Below, in pieces: positions 1 through 12,033 of a stretch of 64,000 bases of DNA. Positions within the stretch are counted from its first letter, which is position 1, and every line of letters starts with the position of its first letter. The DNA comes from Poa pratensis (Eukaryota > Streptophyta > Magnoliopsida > Poales > Poaceae). Made by a program: the position numbers and the translations under genes. The notes below the pieces were generated by a model. It ran no database searches and was not told where the DNA came from. It saw only the letters and a program-made list of their open reading frames with translations. The DNA is taken from contig CAMZMU010000055.1 in assembly GCA_947311845.1 (NCBI GenBank), positions 25,569,369-25,633,368 on the forward strand, written 5' to 3'.

Positions 1-1
1 A

Positions 2-1684
2 ATTCCACAGACCAAGGTCTTCATGGACGGTGGCAGCGGCATCAACATAATATTCGCCGACACTCTCCGGAAGATGGGCAGGTCCCTGGAGAGCTTAGCA
101 AAGTCAGACAACACCTTCCATGGCATCGTACCGGGGAAAGCGGTCTACCCTGAAGGAGTAATCACACTCGAAGTTATCTTCGGCACACCCGATCACTTTC
201 GGAAGGAGATGATTGACTTCGAAGTAGTGGACTGGAAATCGCAGTACCACGCTATACTTGGGCGCCCGACGTTCGCCCGCTTCATGGCAGTTCCACATTA
301 CGCCTATCTCATGATCAAGATGCCAGGACCGAAGGGAGTCATAACTGTGCGGGGTTACTTCCAGCGTTTGGATAACTGCGACCGTGAATTTAGCAGGATC
401 TCTGAGTCCTTCGGCTTGCAGCAGCAGCTCGAGGAATTTTCACTCGGCAACGATAAGACCCTCTTCCCTGCAAGCAAGAAGCCGGCACCTGACGCCTCCT
501 TCAGTACGACAGATGACACAAGAGAACACCAAGTCCATCCGACTGACGCCTCCAAGACAGTGCTCGTGTCATCAAGCCTGCCTACCGCATAGGAAAGCGC
601 GCTCGTCGAGGTCCTAAGTGAGAACTGGGAAATCTTCGCCTGGTGTCCAGCCGACATGCCAGGTGTACCCAGGGAATTCGCCGAGCGCGCCCTTCAAATC
701 TATCCAGATGCCAAACCTGTCAAGCAAACCATGCGCCGTTTCTCCGAGCCGAAGCGCATCGCCATAGGGCAAGAAGTCGACAGACTACTTCATGCCCAGT
801 TCATTCGAGAAATCAAGAAGTCTGACTGGGTCGCTAACCCAGTGCTAGTCGAAAACAAGAAGACAAAAATTCTCCGCATGTTCGTCGAATTCACCTCCCT
901 CAACAAGTGTTGCCCAAAGGATCACTTCCCGCTACCACGAATCGACCAGATCGTCGACTCCACAGTTGGTTGCGCGCGACTGTCCTTCCTGGATGCCTAC
1001 TCAGGCTACAACCAGATAAGGATGTGAGAGGAGGATGAGGAGAAGACAGCCTTCATTACACCCCATGGTGTTTACTGCTACAAAACCATGCCCTTCGGGC
1101 TCAAGAACGCTCGTGCTACCTACCAGCGCATGATGCAGTCCTGCCTCAAGGACCAGATAGGGCAACGTCCAAGTTTATGTCGACGACATAGTCATCAAGA
1201 CCAGGCAAGAGGACACGCTCCTCGACGACCTGCGCGAGACATTCGCCGCGCTCAACGCGTACAAAATCAAGCTCAACCCAACGAAGTGCGTCTTTGGCGT
1301 ACCAGCTGGGCAACTACTCGGGTACCTCATATCTACCAGAGGCATCGAGGCAAACCCTGAAAAGATAGAGGCAATCCTCACAATGCCAGCCCCGACCAAG
1401 CTTCGGGAGGTCCAGCGCCTAGCCGACTGAGTCGCAGCGCTCAGCTGGTTCATTAGTAAGTTGGGTGAAAAGGCACTCCCTTTCTACCAACTGATGAAGA
1501 AGTCCGACAAATTCGAGTGGACGCCAGACGCCCAAGCAGCATTCGTGGACCTCAAGAGGGTCCTGGCGACTCCACCAGTGCTCGTCGCACCACGCGAAAA
1601 GGAACCCCTATACCTTTACGTTGCAGCCACCAACAGGGTGGTCAGCACCGTCCTCGTCGTCGAGTGCCAAGAAGAAGGCCACGC
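2..1684 (+). pseudogene. T pol, 5' part: aspartic protease, reverse transcriptase, first RNase H
   Basis: The protease is read from about 23 to 592; a DGGSG active-site variant replaces the usual D[TS]G[AS], and the flap-side LGRPTFARFMAV follows. RT begins near 656: the FLDAYSGYNQI block is at about 988-1020 and [13 protein letters not shown] at 1088. The YVDD box is present near 1177-1190 but in a different frame from the preceding block, so there is a frameshift near 1160. In-frame stops occur at 590-592, 1025-1027 and about 1427-1429. The first RNase H (about 1461-1684) stops abruptly where S1 inserted. Its reading frame resumes at 12,034 once one CACGC copy is discounted. The stops and frame changes make this a pseudogene. 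Confidence 0.88.
1680..1684. other. Left 5-bp target-site duplication of S1 (CACGC)
   Basis: CACGC directly precedes the TGATGCATG terminus of S1. The same 5 bases follow the TATCA terminus at 12,029-12,033, and also at 9566-9570 in the duplicated contig end. Confidence 0.93.
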
Positions 1685-3417
1685 TGATGCATGTAAAATG
1701 CATACATGAACTTTACATTTTATTACATCTTATTCCATGTTATTTGCATCATATAAGGGTTATATTCATGATTTATATTGAGTTTTGGGGATAATTAACA
1801 ACTCCCCCATTTTTCTGGAATTAACCCTGCGCTGTCAGAAAACCCCTTTTTCTATATTTTGATGTTTCAGGGACCCAACGACGTCCAAATGACCTGAAAC
1901 TTTACGGGGATCACTTTTTTTGGAAGGAACGAAACGTAGGCGCAAAGGAATCGAAGAAACGGAGACCAGAAGGCCAAAAGGGGTGGGCCCACGCGGCCAG
2001 ATTCCCTGACCGCGTGGGGTCCCCCATCCTGGCCCTCGGGCCTCCGCTGCCGTCGATCTTTCTTCCCGAAGCTTCGTCTTGACCTAAAAACGACTATATA
2101 TAGACCCCCCAGGGCTTTCGCGAAAGGGAGCGCCGCAGAAACACAGAAACCACGAAACAGAGATCTGGGTGAAGATTGGAGGGGGAAAACTCCGCGGGGC
2201 GCTGCCGGTGTGGTCTCCTTCCCCTCCAACAACATCTCCACCGACACCATGATGAAGAGGGAGTAGTCCACCCCTGGACTATGGGTTTGTGGAAGTAACT
2301 TATGTATCTCTCCTCTCTATGAGCTTCACTAATTAGTACCGTATGAGCTGCTGAACATGATTACGGTCATCTGTAATTCCTTTGTGGTGGATCTTTATTA
2401 TGAGTTAATACATGTTTGAGATTGCAATGGTTTTGTTTCAGTTATGAAAGTAGATGCATATTATGTACCCCGTTCTTATTTACTTGTCATGATCAAGCAT
2501 GTTTATGAGAGCATGTGAGGGGGAACGTGTGCATTAGTTGGAGTAACGGGGGGTGGCTAGTGCAGTGAACGTGAGAGAAAGTTCTGCGATCCACTTGGGT
2601 TTTCTACCTTACTTTGTTGCCTCACTAGGGATAAACAAAAATACCATGCTACCGGAGAGTGGATGTGACCTTGGCCACTATCTCCATGACTAGATCTAGC
2701 ATGTTCTTATTTTAACTTCATGTCATTGAACTTATTGCTATGCTCTGATTTATCTTAATTACTAAGGTGTTATGATTTAGTTCGCATCTTGGTGGAGCAT
2801 AAGAGAGAGACAACTTATACTTGAGATCTCTATGTTAGGACGTGATGCCCATATTATTAATAACTTGTCAAACCATGTCTTGCCATCTTACATGTTAATT
2901 TTAGTGTTCCATTGTCTACCACGTTATCAAGAGAGAGTGCATTTGTGAAACCATGAACCCCGGTCCATTTTTAATCATAAGAAACACCTTTCCAACACTT
3001 TTATCATCACTTTTGTTTGCTGCCATTATTAAATCCGAAAATACAAAAACACTTTTACATCTTGCATTCATCATAAAAAACCCAAAAATATCATTTATCA
3101 TTACTACCATCATCCTTGCATATTTATTTACCATCCATATTTACTATTGTTTGCATTGCATTATTTTATTATCATTCTCACACCTTGTGCTTGACAACCA
3201 CTTGGTGAGGTTGAGGGCACAAAACAATTTATTTTGTTGCAGGTTCTCAAGAGAAGGATAAGGAGATAACACCTGAAATACTGGTTCCCCGAGAGTTCGA
3301 TATTAAACCCTCGAGTCACCCCTCGTGGGGAAAATGTCTTCCACTACTACATACACTCTGCACTTGGAGTCTCAACCTAACCCATTTACTTTTCACGCAG
3401 GTAATCATTGGGTATCA
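1685..3417 (+). repeat. S1 5' LTR
   Basis: About 1733 bp, TGATGCATG...GGTATCA, followed after a short spacer by the primer-binding site. Near-identical copies are at 7846-9565 and 10,301-12,028. This copy carries a few extra bases near 1728-1740 compared with the 3' copies. Confidence 0.92.
2093..2103 (+). promoter_or_regulatory. TATA box in the S1 LTR
   Basis: The octamer TATATATA lies at 2095-2102, inside the GC-rich middle of the LTR and followed by a C-rich stretch. The same TATA is kept in the LTR copies near 8244 and 10,700. It is the likely start region of the element transcript. Confidence 0.55.
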
Positions 3418-3427
3418 AGACATTTTC

Positions 3428-3445
3428 TGGCGCCGTTGCCGGGGA
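3428..3445 (+). other. S1 primer-binding site (tRNA-Asp type)
   Basis: TGGCGCCGTTGCCGGGGA lies 10 bases after the LTR. It is complementary to the 3' end of plant tRNA-Asp, the primer known for Athila elements. Confidence 0.85.
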
Positions 3446-3741
3446 ACCATAGCTGAAAGGTTTATCCAAGGATCACTCACATCAAGTCAACTTCATCACC
3501 AACTTGTGTAACAACCTAAGCTTGGGGAGGTTGCACCTACGTGAGCATCATCTTATCCATCTTTACCTACAATCATTTTATTTTGTTTTGTTCTTGTCTT
3601 GCATATCATCTTTATATTTCGGTTTGCATATTTATATTCAGTTTTGCATTTTTGTGTTGCATTTGTTATTTCGAGTTGCATTAGTGTCATTTTACTTTCA
3701 GTTTTGCATAAAAAATTAAAAACACATAAAAACTTGTTGAA

Positions 3742-4823
3742 ATGGGAGATAGAACTAAATTGTGTGACTACACAAACACTCCTAATGATCAATTTATTGC
3801 TAAGCCTATCACCACACCTGAGATTACTGCTGAGAGCTATGAAGTTAGTCCTAGTTTGTTAAACTTGATAACTAGGGAACAATTTGGTGGTAGTGCTGTT
3901 GAGGATGCCTCTATGCATCTTCATGATTTTATTGAAATCTGTGACATGCAAAAGTTTAAAAATGTTGAAAGTAATGTCTTAAAACTGAAGTTATTTCCTT
4001 TCTCACTTAGAGGAAAAGCTAAAGAGTGGCTACATTCATTACCTACTGGTAGTATTAATTCTTGGGATGATTTAAAAGAAGCTTTCATTAAGAAATATTA
4101 TCCCCCTGTTAAAATACTGCAAAATAGAAACAATATCCTCTCTTTTAGGCAAAATGAAAATGAACATGTTGCCATGGCTTGGGATAGGATTAAACTCATG
4201 CTTAGAACTTGTCCATCACATGGGGTTAATGAATGGACCATTTTACACTCTTTTTACAATGGTCTAAATTACATGTCTAGAAATATACTTGATTCAGCTG
4301 CTGGAGGTGCTTTCATGGGAAAAACTGTTTAGAAGCTAAGAACATTTTGGAAAGTATCTTGCAAAATTATAGTCAATGGCATACTGATAGAGCACCTAGT
4401 TCATCTAAGAAAGTGAACTCTATAGAAGAAACAAATGATTTGTCATCTAAAATGGACACCATTCTTGCTTTTATTAATAAACAAAATTTTGAAAATATGC
4501 CTTTGCAAGAACTAGTTGGTAATAATCCTGAAAATGTTGATGTCAACTTCATTAGGAACTATGGTAATAATGGGTATGGTAACAACAATTATAACTCTTA
4601 TAATAAGCCCCCATATGTTCCAAACAAATATACCACTAGTAGTAATGTTTCTAGTGATTTGGAAAACACCATTAGATCATTTATATCTACTCAAAAGGAG
4701 CTCAATAAGGAGTTCATATCCAAATTCGAAAAACATGATATTTTGTTTGAAAGAGTAGATCAACTCACTAAGGAAGTTTCCTCATTAAAGAACATCATTA
4801 TATCTCAAAAAGAAAAAAGTTGA
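3742..4823 (+). pseudogene. S1 gag (Athila type), frameshifted
   Basis: It starts with MGDRTKLCDY at 3742. The first 196 codons contain a retrotransposon gag domain, with the conserved KLKLFPFSLRGKAKEWL block (about residues 75-93) and IKKYYPP shortly after. A frameshift with a stop near 4330 breaks the protein. Reading continues in another frame from about 4335 to 4823 through an Asn-rich linker (many GNN repeats), which is typical of this family. A run of A near 4807-4818 marks a second frame change before the protease. The product would be a capsid-like protein packaging element RNA in the cytoplasm. Confidence 0.85.
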
Positions 4824-4833
4824 GGAAGTTAAA

Positions 4834-5469
4834 ATGCTTAGTGAAGTTAAGGAACCATTTGTTGATTTAGAGAAGTGTAGCTTGCATGAATTAATTTCTA
4901 TCTTACAAAAATTTGCAAGTGATCCTTCTGTTAATATTAACCAGGCTGGTTTTGGTTCCTATATTGCTAATCATGTCTTAAAAGAAAAGATTGCTAGGTA
5001 CAATCAAGAAGCTATGATACCACCTAAGCTTGGGGATATCTGGATCCCTAAGGTACTAGTAACCATTGGAAAAGAGACACACCATGCCATTTTAGATCTA
5101 GGATCTAGTGTCTCTATATTATCTAAAGAACTATATGAAGTCCTTGAACTTAAAAATATTGAGAAATGCTCTATTGAACTTGCACTTGCTGATGATTCCA
5201 TTAGACATGCTCTAGGAAAAGTAAGTGATGTTATGGTAGAGTTACACATGACTTTTGTGCCTGTTGATTTTCTAATCATGGACATGGGGAATAAAACCTC
5301 TAGTCCTATTATTTTGGGAAGACCTTTTCTTCGTACTACAGGTGCCATTATTGATTCAAAGGAAGGGAATGTGAAGTTTCAGTTTCCACACAAGAAGAGC
5401 ATGGAACACTTCCCAAGGAAGAGGGACACACCAAGGTTCAAGCTCCCTCATGAGCTACGTCCCCTTTGA
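4834..5469 (+). pseudogene. S1 aspartic protease domain
   Basis: 211 codons open in the same frame as the gag start. The active-site motif is LDLGSSVSILS (around residues 87-97), with Ser where most relatives have Ala. The downstream ILGRPFLRTTGAIID block is the usual C-terminal signature, followed by a short basic tail. Nothing resembling RT, RNase H or integrase follows. It would normally be made as part of a gag-protease polyprotein and is cut off from gag by the frameshifts. Confidence 0.85.
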
Positions 5470-7830
5470 TTATCAAGTAAGTAAGCCTAGCTATATGGCT
5501 ATAAAGAAAGCGCTTTACGGGAGGCAACCCGGTTGTTTTTGTTTGAGATTTTCTTTGAGTCCTCTTGCTGTAACAAGAGAGTAGTTTGTTAGTTTTGTTT
5601 CTGGGATTTTTAATAAAGAACCAAGTTTTACCTATTTTGGGTTTGAAAAGTTGCTATTCATTTTCGGAGAGTTTTCTGCCTGCACGAAGTCTGTGCACGG
5701 TTTGATTTTTCATTTTTTATCTGTAACTCCGATTGAGCTGTAATTTGAACTGTAGCTTCAACTTTTCATCCTCTGTATACGTGATTTTTTGCAGATTTTT
5801 CTGACGAGTTTAAGTAGGGTAGAAAAATGCGTTTTGCTGCTGCTGTTTTTCTGGACAGATTCTGTCTTGATATTGTTTGATGCATTCTTTGAGCTTTTTG
5901 CTTGAATCTTTTTGATTCAATTGAGTTTATGAGTAGGCATACAACATTATATACTCTCTGGACATTCATATGAATTTTTGCCTAAGGATTTTATGCAGCA
6001 AGGAACCTATTTGTTTATCACTACTAATATCACCCCACAGAAAAGAAATGGGAGAAACGGTGTTTTGAAGTTTTTTCACAGGGATTAGAGGAGCTGCACC
6101 AAGAGCTATCCAAGGATGGTGAAGACCATAAGCTTGGGGATGTCAAGACAACCCCACTGACCAACACACTCTCGGTTTGCACACGTCTAACTTCTGTTTT
6201 TCGATCAAAGCACTTTATCGTATAAACTTGGAGCGTCTGTTTTTTTTTTTTGTTTATTTTATTTTCTAAGACCACCACTATCATTTATATATGAGAGAGC
6301 TACTGGAAGTTTGGGTTGAATTATGTTGGATGCTATTAAATATATTGGGATAGGGATGTTTGAGTTGATTTTAAAAGATACATATAGTTGCATAATTCAT
6401 GTGCTTTGAATGAATGTTAATTTGCAAGTGTGTTGTCAAGAGCTATCTTTTACCATGTTTAGATGTTGAATTTTAACTTTACTTGGTTTAACATGGATTG
6501 ATTAGTTCTATGGACACTTATGCATGCATTTAGATGGTCAACTTTCTCCCTATTGCTAGCCCAAAAATTACAACAAGTAAAAAGCTTGTTTCCCAACACC
6601 TTCAACCAAAGTTTTTCCAGTGAGTCCACCATATCTACCTATTAGCTTTATGCTATTCCAAGTATGTTTATCATGTTATATTGTGTTATCTACATTTCTG
6701 AATTTAAATGCTTATGTTATTGATTGTCATGGGAAAAATTGGTTAAAAGCTCTCACGAACTTGATGCACAATTTACTTTTATTGCATTTAATAAGCATGA
6801 ACCATTGTGATTAAAATTATGAAGTTGTGGGCTTGACAATTGTTTTGGTTGGGAGTTAGCCCATATGTGCTGTCACATGGCAAGCTTTCAACATTGCACT
6901 TATTTATATTTAGTTGATGTCATGTACTTTTGTTTATGGATGCCTATCATGGGTGAAATGAATGTGGATACTTAGTAAGTTCAAAGAGTTTGTATAAATG
7001 GTTAGAGAAATGCCTGGGCCGCTAATCTAAGCCATGCATCATTCATGGTGGAAATTTACAGCATAACCATAATGTTCATTCAGTGATGCACCTCATAATA
7101 AAAAGCTATACCCATAGTAAATAAAAGAGTGCTGAGATTGTTCATTGTCTGTTTGTCTTGTTGTTTTGACATGGGCTTGTTCATGTCAAGGGGCAAGAGG
7201 TACCCCAGTGCAGTTCTTGATGATACTATTATTACTTGCAATGACCTTTATTTGAATTTACTTTGTGGACCAAAGTGAGTAACACATGGTGTAGGTACTT
7301 GTATTCAAGGGACATGAGACATTCAACCAATACATTGTCAAGCACACCACTCATATTTGCTTTCACTTTAAACATTAATCATTCAAGATGCTATGATAGG
7401 GGTAATGAGAGCTCCACACCAATGACTACCACATTGCAAGCATTAACTTAAGTAGAAGTGTTTGGAAGTTAGATGAAACTTATTCATGCTTTACCTCTAC
7501 TTATTTATCTATCCAAAGTGTCCACCTTTTATATTCAGTTTTCATAAGAAGTACTCTATGACCACCATAGGATGTTTTTACTTTTCATTATGCATACATT
7601 TGGTCCATAGTACTTTCTTCTATATTACACTTTGTGAATTTATCATTGAACATCTTTACATTGAGTATTTGATATCACTTCATAATTTATCTTGCATATT
7701 GTTATTCCTTTGAAGAATGAATCATTTGACTCTATGTAGCAATAGTAATCACCTTTGATATCCATTGATAGTATTAAAATGCAAAGTCCATGTTAGTTTT
7801 ATCACCTTCATACTCGGGACGAGCATGGGT
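5470..7830 (+). other. S1 internal 3' noncoding region
   Basis: About 2.4 kb, AT-rich, with only scattered short ORFs and no recognisable protein. Athila-type elements commonly carry a long noncoding stretch here. A second copy in reverse orientation, diverged, lies at 62,022-64,000 in S2. The segment around 6035-6160 matches the reverse complement of about 63,710-63,860. No gene is called. Confidence 0.75.
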
Positions 7831-7845
7831 TAAGCTTGGGGATGT
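7831..7845 (+). other. S1 polypurine tract
   Basis: TAAGCTTGGGGATGT abuts the TGATGCATG start of the 3' LTR. It occurs identically before 10,301, and in reverse complement beside the S2 LTR at 62,022. It would prime plus-strand DNA synthesis. Confidence 0.7.
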
Positions 7846-9565
7846 TGATGCATGTAAAATGCATACATGAACTTTACATTTTATTACATGTTATTTGCAT
7901 CATATAAGGGTTATATTCATGATTTATATTGAGTTTTGGGGATAATTAACAACTTCCCCATTTTTCTGGAATTAACCCTGCGCTGTCAGAAAACCCCTTT
8001 TTCTATATTTTGATGTTTCAGGGACCCAAACGACGTCCAAATGACCTGAATTTACGGGGATCACTTTTTTGGAAGGAACGAAACGTAGGCGCAAAGGAAT
8101 CGAAGAAACGGAGACCAGAAGGCCAAAAGGGGTGGGCCCACGCGGCCAGATTCCCTGACCGCGTGGGACCCCATCCTGGCCCTCGGGCCTCCGCTGCCGT
8201 CGATCTTTCTTCCCGAAGCTTCGTCTTGACCTAAAAACGACTATATATAGACCCCCCAGGGCTTTCGCGAAAGGGAGCGCCGCCGAAACACAGAAACCAC
8301 GAAACAGAGACTGGAGCTGAAGATTGGAGGGGGAAAACTCCGGCGGGGCGCTGCCGGTGTGGTCTCCTTCCCCTCCAACAACATCTCCACCGACACCATG
8401 ATGAAGAGGGAGTAGTCCACCCCTGGACTATGGGTTTGTGGAAGTAACTTATGTATCTCTCCTCTCTATGAGCTTCACTAATTAGTACCGTATGAGCTGC
8501 TGAACATGATTACGGTCATCTATGTAATTCCTTTGTGGTGGATCTTTATTATGAGTTAATACATGTTTGAGATTGCAATGGTTTTGTTTCAGTTATGAAA
8601 GTAGATGCATATTATGTACCCCGTTCTTATTTACTTGTCATGATCAAGCATGTTTATGAGAGCATGTGAGGGGGAACGTGTGCATTAGTTGGAGTAACGG
8701 GGGGTGGCTAGTGCAGTGAACGTGAGAGAAAGTTCTGCGATCCACTTGGGTTTTCTACCTTACTTTGTTGCCTCACTAGGGATAAACAAAAATACCATGC
8801 TACCGGAGAGTGGATGTGACCTTGGCCACTATCTCCATGACTAGATCTAGCATGTTCTTATTTTAACTTCATGTCATTGAACTTATTGCTATGCTCTGAT
8901 TTATCTTAATTACTAAGGTGTTATGATTTAGTTCGCATCTTGGTGGAGCATAGAGAGAGAACAACTTATACTTGAGATCTCTATGTTAGGACGTGATGCC
9001 CATATTATTAATAACTTGTCAAACCATGTCTTGCCATCTTACATGTTAATTTTAGTGTTCCATTGTCTACCACGTTATCAAGAGAGAGTGCATTTGTGAA
9101 ACCATGAACCCCGGTCCATTTTTAATCATAAGAAACACCTTTCCAACACTTTTATCACCACTTTTGTTTGCTGCCATTATTAAATCCGAAAATACAAAAA
9201 CACTTTTACATCTTGCATTCATCATAAAAAACCCAAAAATATCATTTATCATTACTACCATCATCCTTGCATATTTATTTTACCATCATATTTACTACTG
9301 TTTGCATTTATATTTTATTATCATTCTCACACCTTGTGCTTGACAACCACTTGGTGAGGTTGAGGGCACAAAACAATTTATTTTGTTGCAGGTTCTCAAG
9401 AGAAGGATAAGGAGATAACACCTGAAATACTGGTTCCCCGAGAGTTCGATATTAAACCCTCGAGTCACCCCTCGTGGGGAAAACTGTCTTCCACTACTAC
9501 ATACACTCTGCACTTGGAGTCTCAACCTAACCCATTTACTTTTCACCAGTAATCATTGGGTATCA
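7846..9565 (+). repeat. S1 3' LTR (first contig copy)
   Basis: About 1720 bp ending TATCA, directly followed by the CACGC duplication at 9566-9570. Compared with 10,301-12,028 it shows scattered single-base losses (for example around 8048 and 9546), as expected near a low-quality contig end. Confidence 0.9.
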
Positions 9566-9860
9566 CACGCCGATCAAGTGCAACGTCCCATATACTACCT
9601 CAGCGAGATGCTATCCATATCAAAGCAGCGGTACCCGCATTACCAAAGCTAGCCTACGGCGTCTTCATGAGTTCGCGAAAGATGGTCCATTACTTCGCCG
9701 AGCACCCGATCACAGTGTGAGTGCCTCGGGCCTCTCAGACATCCTTAACAACCCCGATGCGACGGGACGAGTCGCCAAGTGGGTCATCGAGCTGGGCCCA
9801 TGGACCTGAAGTATACACATCCCAACGTGATCAAGGCACAAATACTTCCGGACTTCACAA
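9566..9860 (+). repeat. Duplicated T flank at contig end (assembly artefact likely)
   Basis: This stretch repeats 12,029-12,325 (start of the resumed T pol) with a handful of substitutions and at least three single-base losses in short G runs. It stops at the N gap. It is not a second T copy: its content is exactly what lies beyond the S1 3' LTR. Confidence 0.88.
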
Positions 9861-9873
9861 NNNNNNNNNNNNN
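9861..9873. other. Assembly gap, 13 N
   Basis: Thirteen Ns join two contigs whose ends overlap: 7419-9860 on the left and 9874-12,325 on the right carry the same roughly 2.44 kb. Confidence 0.97.
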
Positions 9874-12028
9874 CCAATGACTACCACATTGCAAGCATTA
9901 ACTTAAGTAGAAGTGTTTGGAAGTTAGATGAAACTTATTCATGCTTTACCTCTACTTATTTATCTATCCAAAGTGTCCACCTTTTATATTCAGTTTTCAT
10001 AAGAAGTACTCTATGACCACCATAGGATGTTTTTACTTTTCATTATGCATACATTTGGTCCATAGTACTTTCTTCTATATTACACTTTGTGAATTTATCA
10101 TTGAACATCTTTACATTGAGTATTTGATATCACTTCATAATTTATCTTGCATATTGTTATTCCTTTGAAGAATGAATCATTTGACTCTATGTAGCAATAG
10201 TAATCACCTTTGATATCCATTGATAGTATTAAAATGCAAAGTCCATGTTAGTTTTATCACCTTCATACTCGGGACGAGCATGGGTTAAGCTTGGGGATGT
10301 TGATGCATGTAAAATGCATACATGAACTTTACATTTTATTACATGTTATTTGCATCATATAAGGGTTATATTCATGATTTATATTGAGTTTTGGGGATAA
10401 TTAACAACTCCCCATTTTTCTGGAATTAACCCTGCGCTGTCAGAAAACCCCTTTTTCTATATTTTGATGTTTCAGGGACCCAAACGACGTCCAAATGACC
10501 TGAAACTTTACGGGGATCACTTTTTTGGAAGGAACGAAACGTAGGCGCAAAGGAATCGAAGAAACGGAGACCAGAAGGCCAAAAGGGGTGGGCCCACGCG
10601 GCCAGATTCCCTGACCGCGTGGGTCCCCCATCCTGGCCCTCGGGCCTCCGCTGCCGTCGATCTTTCTTCCCGAAGCTTCGTCTTGACCTAAAAACGACTA
10701 TATATAGACCCCCCAGGGCTTTCGCGAAAGGGAGCGCCGCCGAAACACAGAAACCACGAAACAGAGACCTGGAGCTGAAGATTGGAGGGGGAAAACTCCG
10801 GCGGGGCGCTGCCGGTGTGGTCTCCTTCCCCTCCAACAACATCTCCACCGACACCATGATGAAGAGGGAGTAGTCCACCCCTGGACTATGGGTTTGTGGA
10901 AGTAACTTATGTATCTCTCCTCTCTATGAGCTTCACTAATTAGTACCGTATGAGCTGCTGAACATGATTACGGTCATCTATGTAATTCCTTTGTGGTGGA
11001 TCTTTATTATGAGTTAATACATGTTTGAGATTGCAATGGTTTTGTTTCAGTTATGAAAGTAGATGCATATTATGTACCCCGTTCTTATTTACTTGTCATG
11101 ATCAAGCATGTTTATGAGAGCATGTGAGGGGGAACGTGTGCATTAGTTGGAGTAACGGGGGTGGCTAGTGCAGTGAACGTGAGAGAAAGTTCTGCGATCC
11201 ACTTGGGTTTTCTACCTTACTTTGTTGCCTCACTAGGGATAAACAAAAATACCATGCTACCGGAGAGTGGATGTGACCTTGGCCACTATCTCCATGACTA
11301 GATCTAGCATGTTCTTATTTTAACTTCATGTCATTGAACTTATTGCTATGCTCTGATTTATCTTAATTACTAAGGTGTTATGATTTAGTTCGCATCTTGG
11401 TGGAGCATAAGAGAGAGAACAACTTATACTTGAGATCTCTATGTTAGGACGTGATGCCCATATTATTAATAACTTGTCAAACCATGTCTTGCCATCTTAC
11501 ATGTTAATTTTAGTGTTCCATTGTCTACCACGTTATCAAGAGAGAGTGCATTTGTGAAACCATGAACCCCGGTCCATTTTTAATCATAAGAAACACCTTT
11601 CCAACACTTTTATCACCACTTTTGTTTGCTGCCATTATTAAATCCGAAAATACAAAAACACTTTTACATCTTGCATTCATCATAAAAAACCCAAAAATAT
11701 CATTTATCATTACTACCATCATCCTTGCATATTTATTTACCATCATATTTACTATTGTTTGCATTGCATATTATTTTATTATCATTCTCACACCTTGTGC
11801 TTGACAACCACTTGGTGAGGTTGAGGGCACAAAACAATTTATTTTGTTGCAGGTTCTCAAGAGAAGGATAAGGAGATAACACCTGAAATACTGGTTCCCC
11901 GAGAGTTCGATATTAAACCCTCGAGTCACCCCTCGTGGGGAAAACTGTCTTCCACTACTACATACACTCTGCACTTGGAGTCTCAACCTAACCCATTTAC
12001 TTTTCACGCAGGTAATCATTGGGTATCA
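9874..12028 (+). repeat. Redundant copy of S1 3' end, including LTR 10,301-12,028
   Basis: From the gap onward the sequence repeats 7419-9565: the end of the internal region, the polypurine tract and a full LTR (10,301-12,028, about 1728 bp). This copy is the cleaner one. It ends GGTATCA and is followed by the CACGC duplication at 12,029-12,033. Confidence 0.9.
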
Positions 12029-12033
12029 CACGC

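Larger units (their letters stand above)
1685..12028 (+). mobile_element. Athila-type Gypsy element S1 (gag-protease only), with assembly duplication
   Basis: LTR termini are TGATGCATG and GGTATCA. A tRNA-Asp-type primer-binding site follows the 5' LTR, and the element has Athila-like gag and protease and a long 3' noncoding region. There is no RT or integrase, so it would depend on a partner. It splits the RNase H of T with TSD CACGC. As assembled it shows three LTRs. Positions 9566-9860 repeat the T flank and 9874-12,028 repeat 7419-9565 across a 13-N gap, so the real element is probably about 7.9 kb (1685-9565). It resembles the Sabrina/WHAM group of Triticeae by recollection only. Confidence 0.87.

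Noticed and set aside
2916..3261. ORFs on both strands within the S1 LTR (about 70-100 codons)
   Set aside because: They recur in each LTR copy with frameshifts and have no domain; noncoding LTR sequence.
3428..3445. tRNA gene at the primer-binding site
   Set aside because: Only the 18-base complement of a tRNA 3' end is present, without a cloverleaf.
9566..12028. A third S1 LTR as evidence of a tandem retrotransposon by recombination
   Set aside because: The duplicated block includes T flank and abuts Ns; contig overlap explains it more simply.
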